A stretch of DNA of 64,000 nt from Ctena decussata (Eukaryota > Mollusca > Bivalvia > Lucinida > Lucinidae): NCBI GenBank assembly GCA_963989385.1, contig OZ022499.1, positions 77,923,903 to 77,987,902 of the forward strand, read 5' to 3'. Made by a program: the position numbers and the translations under genes. Of the stretch, positions 55,628-64,000 are shown piece by piece. The notes beneath the pieces are model-generated. The model did not search any database and was not told the DNA's origin. It saw only the letters and a program-made list of their open reading frames with translations. Position 1 is the stretch's first letter. Every line of letters begins with the position of its first letter.

Positions 55628-58101
55628 GTTTTTATGCTCCCCGAAGGGTGAGCATATAGTTGCCGCTTTGTCCGTCCGTCTGTCCGTCCGTCTGTCCGTC
55701 TGTCCGTCCGTCCGTCACACTTTTGTCCGGAGCATATCTCTGAAAGTATAAGGCGGAACTAAATGAAACTTCACATGTTGAGAGAGGACAACGAGGGGAA
55801 GTGCAGTGCACAAGAACCATAACCCTGTCACAAGTATTTACGAAGTTAGCTCCCTTTCCAGTTTTTTCAATATTTTGAATGTCCGGAGCATATCTGTGAA
55901 AGTATAAGGCGGAACTAGATGAAACTTCATACATTGATAGAGGAAAATGAGGGGAAGTGCAGTGCACAAGAACCGTAACCCTATCACAAGTATTTACGAA
56001 GTTAGCTCCCTTTCCAGTTTTTTCAATATTTTGCTTGTCCGGAGCATATCTGTGAAAGTATTAGGGGGAACTAAACGAAACTTCACACATTCATAGAGAA
56101 CGATGAGAGGAAGTGCAATGCACAGGAACCGTAACCCTATCACATGTATTTATGAAGTTAGCTCCCTTTCCAGTTTTTTCAATATTTTGAATGTCCGGAG
56201 CCTATCTCTGAAAGTATATGGGGGAACTAAATGAAACTTCACACATTGATAGAGGACAATGAGAGGAAGTGCAGTGCACAAGAACCATAACCCTATCACA
56301 AGTATTTACGAAGTTAGCTCCCTTTCCATTTTTTTCAATATTAAGCTTGTCCGGTGCATGTCTCCGAAAGTATTATAGGGAACTTAATGAAACTTCATAC
56401 ATTGAAAGAGGACATTAAGAAGAAGTGCAGAGCACAAGAACCATAACCCTGTGTTTAGTATTTACAAAGTTAGCTCCCTTCCTTTTTATACGCCCGTTTT
56501 GAAAAAAACGGACGTATTATGTCGTGGCGCTGTCCGTCCGTCGGTCCGTCTGTCCGTAAACATTCTTGTGCGCGGCATAACTCAGTAACCGTTTGGGATA
56601 TATTCATGATATTTGGTAGGAATATGTATTAGGTTGGGGGAACGTGTCGCGTACAACAATGGTTGCTCCCTCTTCCTTAGTTTCCAAGTTATGCCCCTTT
56701 GATTAATTTTTACCCTGCAAGTCTTGTGCGCACCATAACTAGATAACCCTTTGGAATATCTTCATGTAACTTTATAGCAAGGTTTATGAAGTTCCAACGA
56801 TGTGTCGCATACAACAATGGCTGCTCACCCTTTCTGCATTTTCAAGTTACCTCCCTTTCATTAGTTCATGTTAGCTATTTTTGTGTATACATACCTTGTG
56901 CATACCTTAACTTGATAACCGTTTGGAATATCATGATGAAACTTTATAACAATGTGCATGATCACAAGGCAGTGTGTCACATATAAGAATAGTTGCTCCC
57001 CCTTTCTTAATTTTGGAGTACCCTCCCTTTGATTAGTATATTTTAGGCATTTCTCATTCACTCCATATCTCCTTAACTGTTTGAAATATTAATATGAAAC
57101 TATGTAGGAATGTGTATAATAATGAGGCAATGTATCCTGAGCAAGAACCACAACTCTGGCTTACATACTGAATTACCTGCCCTTGCATAAATATCTTGTT
57201 TAACATTTCAACTGTTTAAAATATATGATGTCAGGGGAGAGTAGTAGAATCAAGAATGCTATATCTAGTATATTTAGTTTATCTCCCTTGACTTGATATA
57301 CTAATAGTATATTTAAATAATGTTGCATTCATTAATTATAGAGTGGTTGCCTCTGTTTGTCTGCCTGTCTATCCTTTTGTAAACAGTCTTTTTCATTCTG
57401 TAACTCCTTTATGACATTTAAACGGGCGTATTATGCACCGCTTGCGAAGCCCTTGTTTCAGTATTTTGCATGTCCAGAGCATATCTCTGAAAGTATAAAA
57501 GGGAACGTAATGAAACTTCACATACTGATAGAGGGCAATGAGTGAAAGTGCAGAACACAAGAACTATAACCCTGTCAAAAGTGATTACAGAGTTAGTTCC
57601 ATTTTTAATTTTTGCTATAGTTTGCTTGTATGGAGCATATCTTAGGAAGTATTGATGGAACCTAAATGAAACTTCACACAATGATAGAGGGTATTAAAAG
57701 GAAGTGCATTGCTTAAGAACTATAACCCTACCTTTAGTAATTACAGAGTTAGCTCCCTTTCTAATTTTTTCAGTTATTTAGCTTTTCAGGAGTATATCTC
57801 TGATATTCAAGAGAACATGAATGAAACTTCACATATTGATAGTAGAGGGTACCGGTAATGACAAGAAGTGCAGAGCAGAAGAACCATAACTGTATTCCAA
57901 GTTATTTTCGGGTTACTTCCTTTCTTATTTTTTGTCAGTTGTATTCATGGCCAGAGCATTGTTCTAAAAGTATTGAAGAGAATTATTTTTTTCCATTTTA
58001 AATTGCATTTAATTTACACAGAAAATCACTCCTTCACCAGGATACCCATTTTCCTATTCCAAGCCTTCGGGGAGCATCCATCGGTTCCACTGATTTTCTT
58101 G
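55628..58101 (+). mobile_element. Helentron-like element H11, host of H10c
   Basis: 5' TTTATGCTCCCCGAAGGG, gtccgtccgtctgtccg; a core of roughly 170-bp units (ggagcatatctctgaaagta, aatgaaacttcacacattga, gaagttagctccctttccag) at 55730-56480 and 57456-58000; 3' CCTTCGGGGAGCAT, hairpin ATCGGTTCCACTGAT, CTTG before TT. Interrupted by H10c. Confidence 0.66.
56484..57455 (+). mobile_element. Helentron-like element H10c, nested in H11
   Basis: Same family as H10 without H10b: 5' TTTTTATACGCCCGTTTTG, 3' AACGGGCGTATTATGC, hairpin GCTTGCGAAGC, CTTG before TTT. It sits in a T-run of the H11 core. Confidence 0.7.
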
Positions 58102-58408
58102 TTATGAGATATTTAATGAAAAATGAATTGGCAGTTTATTTGAAGTGATATATGAATTGAGAAGTTGCTAAGTTTGCTTGTCATCATATGAAATAGAAAA
58201 CACTTTACAAGTTGGCCATAGAAAATTGAACTAGACAATTTAGCAGTTGCTGATAGTTGCCTGCTTAGTCAGAGACTTACAACTTTCCTTGTGTGAGGGT
58301 CAAGCACAAGCTTGGGCAAGCATATTGGGTGACAGTTTTCTGAGAAATAAAACTAATTAGACCCAGAAATCCACTGAAGCTATAATTCAATGTACATGTA
58401 TTTTCCAG

Positions 58409-58575
58409 GTATCGGGTGTATAATCTGGCAGACGAGAGAAAGTACTTGGTCAGTCTGAATGTCAGCGTGTGTTACGAAACCTCTGGAGAATGTGAATTCA
58501 CAGCAGTCATCCTTGAAAATGTGAAACTGCCAAAATTAAATTGTGACTGGGGCTTACAGTCTTTTGCAGTCGAAG
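58409..58575 (+). CDS. Unit 7, exon C
   Basis: Acceptor attttccag, donor gtatga, phase 2 in and 1 out, 167 nt. YRVYNL, KYLVSLNVSVC-x6-C, AVILENVKLPKLNC with the third Cys, end FAVEG. It is the cleanest match to the C pattern. The 300 bp before it (58102-58408) show nothing recognisable. Confidence 0.88.
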
Positions 58576-58744
58576 GTATGATGTTAAGTCAAAACTTTTT
58601 TCTGGGCTCTGACAAATTGATGGTGGACAATACCTTAAGAGTTCTAAAAATTGGGACACTTCAAATAATTACCACAGTTGTCCTAAAAATAGAACAGCTT
58701 GGTGTTACAGTGCAGTATTGTTTCCAAAAGATGCAGGTGGAGTG

Positions 58745-58813
58745 GCAAACAGTGTAGACCTTGCTCTGACTGCTCCTTTAGGAGCATTCTGACATGGGTC
58801 TGCACTGTTTGCT
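58745..58813. mobile_element. Small palindromic MITE (CTGCACTGTTTGC family)
   Basis: gcaaacagtgtagacc and tgggtctgcactgtttgc mirror each other around ctgctcctttaggagca. Confidence 0.65.
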
Positions 58814-58825
58814 CAAATTATCCTG

Positions 58826-59680
58826 ATGGGTGTCTTGTTTGGAATAATCTTCCAGATGAAGTAAAAAATGCACCAACCATTGATACCTTTCATAATAGAT
58901 GTTTAAAATGGTTGGTAAACTGAATTTTCCTGTATTCACCTCTAACGTGGCATATTAGTCTAGCAATTTTTTTTTTTTCTTCTTTTTTTTTTTTTAATTT
59001 TTGGCATTGATATTGGCAGAGCCTCAGATATAGCAGTTTGTCATTTGTTTGTATTAAAGTTTTTTTGTTTTTTTTCTTTTTTTTTGTTTTTTTTTCTTGT
59101 TGCTGATGTTTGTTGTATTTGTTGTACAGCTCATTATATGCCTAGATTTAAAAGCTTCATTGATATCATGTTTGATCATTCATTCATTCATTCACTCAAT
59201 TTTGTCTTAATTACATGTTCCTTTTTTAATGTAAAAATAATCAACAATATTGCTAATTCAGTCATTTTGATGTATGTGCGTTTCGTTTGTTTTGGTGCAC
59301 AGCTCAAGTATATGCCTAGATTATCATTCATTCATTCATTCATTCACTTATTCATTCATTCATTCATTCATTCATTTTGTCTTCATTTCATAATGTAAAA
59401 ATATGCAACTATATTGCAACCTCAGTCATTTTCTTTGATTCACGTTGTAATGTGTGTGTGTGTGTGTTTCTCCATTGTTGTGTGTATTTATACATATAGT
59501 AGTATTGTGTAAGAGATCAGGTGATCCTTAGCAGTTTTTGACATTTGTATACACATATTTCTTTGTTCACCTATATATGTTCATATGTATATAATGAGGG
59601 CCTCATGGGAGATTAGCTATTACATGTATTATTGTATGTGCTAAATGTTGTAACCCTCGAAAAAAAAAATAAAGTCGTTA
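58826..59680 (+). pseudogene. 5'-truncated LINE 3' end
   Basis: Frame 58826-58923 reads VWNNLPDEVKNAPTIDTF, then K-W-L-V-N and a stop. A WNxLPxEVxxAxTxxxF motif is typical of the C-terminal tail of jockey/CR1-type reverse transcriptase ORFs. About 750 bp of AT-rich 3' UTR follow, with (ttca)n tracts and a closing A-run with aataaa near 59660-59670. Only the last roughly 33 codons of the ORF remain. Confidence 0.6.
59160..59380. repeat. (ttca)n microsatellites
   Basis: Runs of ttcattcattca at 59176-59195 and 59325-59378 within the LINE 3' UTR. Confidence 0.75.
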
Positions 59681-59797
59681 CTATGCTTAGCATTTATGGT
59701 GGCGTGAAATAAAAATGAAACAGATAAAAATTCTAGTCACCTGGATTTAGTTCAATTTGGCAATGCCAAGACCTATGAACTTTTAAAAAAATCAAAA

Positions 59798-60003
59798 TCA
59801 TGGAATAGGTACACTTTCAGGGGCAACAACTTTGCCATTTTCATTTTGCCTCCCTTCTGAGTGTGGGTCAACTCTTAAAGGAAAAAATTTGCTGCTGTAG
59901 GAAGGACGATGTTGTACAAGGAAGCAAACAGGAAGTCACAAAAGTTGTTCTACTTTGTAAATAAAATGGCAGAAAACACTGATGTGTACACAAACACCTT
60001 AAA
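59798..60003. mobile_element. Palindromic MITE (gggtacacttttag class)
   Basis: ggtacactttcaggggcaac...ttgcctccc and the inverse side ggaagcaaacaggaagtcac...gtgtacacaaacacc; degraded copy of the class at 1774-2011. Confidence 0.5.
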
Positions 60004-60038
60004 AAAATGATAATTGGGAAGGTCTGCTATTAACATTT

Positions 60039-60278
60039 GAGCCGCGACACGACAAAATGAACAAAGTGGCATGTATGCCCAGCAAACACTCAGATCAGCC
60101 TGGGCATCTGCACAGTCTGATCATAGTCTTTGCTGTCCCATGGAGCTAGCTTAGACCCTTAGCTACTCTTTAAGTGCAAAGCAATGACTTTTCTGATCAG
60201 ACTGGATGGATGCCTAGACTCAGTTGAGTGTACCTGGTCTATGTGCCTTTTTGTTGGTTTTCTTATGTCACCACTCAA
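60039..60278. mobile_element. MITE, GAGCCGCGACACG family
   Basis: gagccgcgacacgacaaaat start; the right arm (gttggttttcttatgtcacc) is diverged. It ends about 50 bp before the unit 8 A exon. Confidence 0.7.
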
Positions 60279-60330
60279 GATTTTAACCTTGGGGTGATTT
60301 ACATGAGCATAATTTTTTATGGAATTTCAG

Positions 60331-60495
60331 GTTTTTCAAATGATGAGTGGACATCAGAAAATGAGTATACTGATCCCCTGCCAGATTATGCCCTGGTTAC
60401 ACTGTACGAGATACTAGACCTAGCAGAATACTTGCTGGATATTCCATGTGTCCAGGAGGTGTCGCCATTTTCAGTTCTGAATGGATTTGAAGATG
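60331..60495 (+). CDS. Unit 8, exon A (spacer)
   Basis: Acceptor aatttcag, donor gtaagt, phase 1 at both ends, 55 codons. GFSNDEW start, helix LVTLYEILDLAEYLL, Cys in DIPC, end NGFEDG. The intron to B is only 230 bp, the shortest here. Confidence 0.87.
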
Positions 60496-60725
60496 GTAAG
60501 TAGTAGCATCCAACCTCAGTTGAGGGAGGTACTGGATGAAAATTCTGGTCTAATTTCTCTTATTTCTACATAAAAGCATGCTGTCTTAATTGGTCTATTA
60601 AACAGATACTTTTTCCCTTCAAAACGACCTAAAAAATCTTTATCCATCTTATAAGACTGACTTAAAGCTGACTTAAATGACTTTAAGCTGGCTCAGCATA
60701 AACTAGTTAAATTCTTCCTTTTCAG

Positions 60726-60978
60726 ACTGTGCCCTAGACTCACATTCAGCCTCACTTACTGGACCAGTCTCCTGTCATGTACCAAGCTCCTGTTCAGCAG
60801 TGGATTGTTGTCTGAGTTCTCAGAAGCTTGGCAGAACCTTCAGAACCAGTCTACAGCTGCTTCCCTGTAAACAGTGTCTCATCATTGGAATTGAGAAGTA
60901 CCAGTTCACCCTGAATATGATAGACTACAACTATGGGGAACTTGACCACTTCTGGCTTAATGGAGTTGTCAGGATGGA
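60726..60978 (+). CDS. Unit 8, exon B, extra Cys
   Basis: Acceptor ttttcag, donor gtaaga, phase 1 in and 2 out. D-C-A start, CHVPSSC-x4-CC, QLLPC-KQC (a seventh Cys three residues after the sixth), IGIEKY, LNMIDYNYG, ending FWLNGVVRME. The matching C exon is not found before position 64000 and should lie beyond the window, unless the LTR region hides it. Confidence 0.88.
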
Positions 60979-61176
60979 GTAAGAATCTGTTTATCTTTTT
61001 GTCTTGCTTGCTTCATTGCCTTTGAACATACCACCAGTAAACATTTCCAAGCAGAAGTGAGACATAGGTATTGCTTTTCCAGTGTCAATGGCGAAAGAGT
61101 TTTGTTGACTTTTTATAGTTTTGTTCTGTTTTATGACAATGTGCAAACAGGTGAGATATACTCATAGCATTTTGGG

Positions 61177-61424
61177 GCTTTTTATACCCCCGACACACGA
61201 AGTATGTCGAGGGGTATATAGTTTTTGTCTGTCCGTCTGTCCTTCCGTTCGTCCGTCCGTTAACATTTGTGTTAAAGTTTTGCGTTAAGTTTTTGTTCTT
61301 TGCTTATATTTCCATTATCCTTCAATGGAACCTTTTGTTATGTGACTATGTATACTTCTAGGTTCATGCAGAATAGTTGACATCGTCTGGATGCTGCTGC
61401 TGACCTAATGTCAAGGTCACAGAC
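61177..61424 (+). mobile_element. Helentron-like element H12, 5' part
   Basis: 5' TTTTTATACCCCCGACACAC, hairpin acacacgaagtatgtcg, gtccgtccgtt; then aacatttgtgttaaag, which recurs at 63733-63748 just after the LTR-like insertion. It is probably one element split by that insertion. No 3' end was found before 64000. Confidence 0.55.
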
Positions 61425-63724
61425 TGTTACGCAGAAGGTTTTACACATGGTTGACACGGGTGTAGAGCCTTATGCGTCGCCAGGACGGCGGAGGGTGATT
61501 TCCGGTTAAAGGGTTATCTACCAGTGTATTACACTAACAAGGAAACTCTAACAACGTTAGAATTTTTTTGAAGTTTATATATAATGTAAATTCTATATAC
61601 AACAATACAATTTACAACTGTCACAATTACAATACTATACAACACATATCAGTTCATGTCGCTGGCCCAAGTAAGGTGTTTGTTTCAAATCTGCAATCGA
61701 TTTGTGTACAATAAGCAAATAGATTACCGTCTGACGTTAACACCGTACTCGGCTCAGCGCCATGAACTAAAGGAAAACACAAAGAACAAAAAACGTTAGT
61801 TTGAGCTCATACAAAAAAACAAGGCCTTATGTTGGTAGACTTCAATTTGTCGTTCCCTGGATCATGTCATGGGCCAGTCCATATATCATGAGGAACACCA
61901 ACTTATATTAACACGTGCACGATTATATACTGGTCGCTCCCTGGATCGTACCAGGGACCAGTCTATATATAACAGACACACTATAGTGGACGAACACTGT
62001 ACCACTTTCACCTCCACAGTAATAGGATCGCCTTCGCCGATATTTTGTGCTTCCCGCCTCTGCTAGGAAAACATGCACAAGGGCGTTGTAACTGCGCTAC
62101 CCGGGTTGGTATTAACCTGGAGACGTATATCGAATCTCCAGGTGAGACGTGGCTCTAAGCCCTAACAGCTGACTGCCGGACTTGATGTGCCTAAAAATAA
62201 CAAACTTACACTTAATACATTGTAACTACATAATAACAATACGTAAGACTTGGGCCTGTCTTGGAAATACCATACAACGCCCTCGGCAAATGCCGAGCAT
62301 AATGTGCACACGCCAGCCGTGTCACTAGACACAACTCGCGATCACGATGTAAAGCCAAAACTGTGCTTACCACTTCCGCCAATGAAGAAACGTAGATCCT
62401 ACCACGCATGTGCGTCGAAGGATCTGACATCAAACATTGTCAAGAAGTATACTGACGTCAACAGGCATTACCATGACATACCCCACATAAAACATGAATA
62501 ATCTAAACAATGACCTATTTACATTAAATTGATTGACCAAAATCTAACTCGCATATGTATTAATTCATTTCTTTAAACTAAGCGTAATACCATTTGCCAT
62601 AGAATATAATAACTGAATAAGCGTTTCTAACACATTTGGGATCATAACGTTTGATTTGACATCATGACATCAATGATGTTATACCATGTGACGCCGTCTA
62701 GTGAAGGCAGATCAAACGCATGATGACCAAATGTTACCATTATAATGTATGGAAAAAAACCTTAATGCGGTGCATGCTATGACGTCACTTGACGTCGCGA
62801 GTATGTAAATTAGTTCCATTACAAATCAATCTACTTCTATAGGCCACGTATACGTGAAACTAATATAAAAAGTGCTGACGTTGCAATAACATGAATGCAA
62901 CTGACATCACATGAATAACATGAATGCAACTGACGTCACGTGAATAACATGAATACAATTGACGTCACTGGACGTCAAATAGACGCACACCAGTGAAACT
63001 AACATAAAAAGTGCTGACGTCGCAATAACATGAATGCAACTAACGTCACATGAATAACATGAATGCAACTGACGTCACTGGACGTCAAATAGACGCACAC
63101 CATTGCAACCAACATTAGTGATATAAACTATTTCCGTAATTTACAAAACTTCTTAATATAGAAATATTATGCGCAGCATGCTTATTAACAAAATCAGTCG
63201 ACACATGCGCAGCCTGATCACTGCCAACAAAATCAAATCAGTCGACACATATAATCATACCATATCAGAAGTCACATTTTTCATTCTTAGCCAAACTATT
63301 CTAAATAAATATAATAAAATCTTACCATTCAGGTCTTAACACAGAATCTGGGCACACAACAATATAACATCCATCAATTCACCTTAGAAATAAACAGCCA
63401 CGTCTAACTTTTCATTAAAGAATAGGAGTATAAATACTATGCGTCTCACTTTTAAATCATGGGACTCGAATCCAAGCGTGCAGGTATTCACATTAAAATC
63501 ATGCAACACGCTGTCCACAATCAAAAGACAAGTGCAGGTATTCACCTTAAAATCATGCAATACGCTGTCCACGAGAGGTATTCACAAACAACCCATGCAT
63601 AACGTAGCCACAATTTCCGTAAATGTTTTATTACCACAGTTGCCCTAAAAACTGTAGCTCTACTGATTGAAAGGATTAAAATGATTTCGACGACATAGTC
63701 GACGATCGGATCCATTTCGTAACA
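61425..63724. mobile_element. Probable solo LTR (about 2.3 kb) with 5-bp TSD
   Basis: Begins TGTTACG and ends CGTAACA, and is flanked by CAGAC on both sides (61420-61424, 63725-63729). TG...CA ends with a 5-bp duplication are usual for LTR retroelements. No gag/pol frame is present and no internal LTR pair was recognised, so a solo LTR fits best; 2.3 kb is long for one. Base composition is less AT-rich than the introns. It contains a cluster of tgacgtca-type sites. Confidence 0.6.
62870..63110. repeat. GACGTCA-rich internal repeat in the LTR-like element
   Basis: Repeated aacatgaatgcaactgacgtc and gacgtcactggacgtcaaat agacgcacacca, the latter twice about 120 bp apart. About ten gacgtc palindromes lie between 62780 and 63090. 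tgacgtca is the CRE consensus; a regulatory role is only inferred. Confidence 0.6.
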
Positions 63725-63729
63725 CAGAC

Positions 63730-64000
63730 TTAAACATTTGTGTTAAAGGTAGGTTCCTGGGCTAGTGATGTCAATTATGTCTACAAAATAATTTCGTCTT
63801 TTTCTGAGCAGTATTGAATTCTCTTATTTTTCTGAATTTGTTGCTACTGAGAAACTCGTCAGATGTTGAAGAAAATAGTCGTTTTCCCTTTTGGTTTATT
63901 TTCTTTCGTTGGAATTCCAGTTCTAAAAATAACTATGTTTATTATGTCTATAAGTGTGCGATTTCTGATGCCATTCTCCAAAGGTCAATTTTCCCTTGAC
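63730..64000. other. Window end, nothing recognised
   Basis: Follows the LTR-like element. An open frame from 63814 shows no similarity to the A, B or C modules and no other family I recognise. Confidence 0.4.

Larger units (their letters stand above)
726..60978 (+). other. Partial multi-exon gene with tandem A-B-C exon cassettes
   Basis: Twenty-six stop-free exons lie in order B-C, then seven A-B-C sets, then A-B. Every boundary has AG/GT sites and the phases repeat 1-1-2 without exception. A complete unit is 189-200 codons. The full pattern has ten cysteines (A one, B six, C three). I do not recognise the module as a named family. Alternating hydrophobic residues in B and C suggest a beta-rich fold, and A looks helical. 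Cysteine content suggests an extracellular protein. No signal peptide, membrane segment, start or stop lies in the window, so both ends are outside it. The gene model is inferred from sequence only. Confidence 0.85.

Noticed and set aside
726..60978. Assignment of the module to a named Cys-rich domain such as VWC, EGF or TIL
   Set aside because: The cysteine spacing (C-x5-C-x4-CC, then single Cys, then VC-x(4-6)-C and LPKxxC) does not fit any of these.
61869..62501. Short frames as gag-like ORFs in the LTR-like element
   Set aside because: All are under 90 codons on both strands, with no zinc knuckle or other retroviral motif.

Overview
The window is eukaryotic genomic DNA, most likely from a bivalve mollusc. 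This is inferred from short exons in large introns, the density of palindromic MITEs, tRNA-derived SINEs, and repeats with GTCCGTCC heads. I cannot name the species.

One gene explains essentially all of the coding sequence. It lies on the + strand, enters before position 1 and has no stop codon in the window. I could define 26 exons by reading frame, splice sites and mutual similarity. They total 4,939 nt (about 1,646 codons, near 8% of the window). They follow a strict three-exon rhythm: A (49-62 codons, helix-rich spacer with one Cys), B (about 84-88 codons, six Cys including a CC pair, ending in an FxLxGxVRLE-like strand), and C (about 51-56 codons, three Cys). The window holds B-C of unit 0, complete A-B-C units 1 to 7, and A-B of unit 8. 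The splice phases at A, B and C starts are always 1, 1 and 2, so an A-B-C block (189-200 codons) can be duplicated without breaking the frame. I do not recognise the module as a named domain. The even number of conserved cysteines, and their loss in pairs, suggest a secreted or extracellular disulphide-bonded repeat protein. Unit 0 differs in that its B module is split over two exons.

Layout: 1-5425 unit 0 and the first A exon; 5426-10367 unit 1, with a 77-bp array that copies a splice donor; 10368-20596 a 10-kb intron with several transposons, including a 3.5-kb foldback-like element; 20597-38170 units 2 to 5 (with a degraded extra B exon and an array that copies a splice acceptor); 38171-49578 end of unit 5 and unit 6 (with a degraded extra C exon); 49579-60978 units 7 and 8; 60979-64000 intronic, holding a probable solo LTR.

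The introns are dominated by interspersed repeats. Most of the larger ones share one architecture: subterminal inverted repeats, a GTCCGTCC microsatellite, a tandem-repeat core, a 3' hairpin and a CTTG/CTAG/CTGG end in a T-run. I interpret these as Helentron-derived non-autonomous elements (HINE-like). Internal comparisons give pre-insertion sites for two of them. A mariner-type element with TA duplications, tRNA SINEs with clear target-site duplications, a LINE 3' end and many MITEs, often nested, account for much of the rest. No rRNA, functional tRNA, CRISPR or bacterial-type feature was seen.
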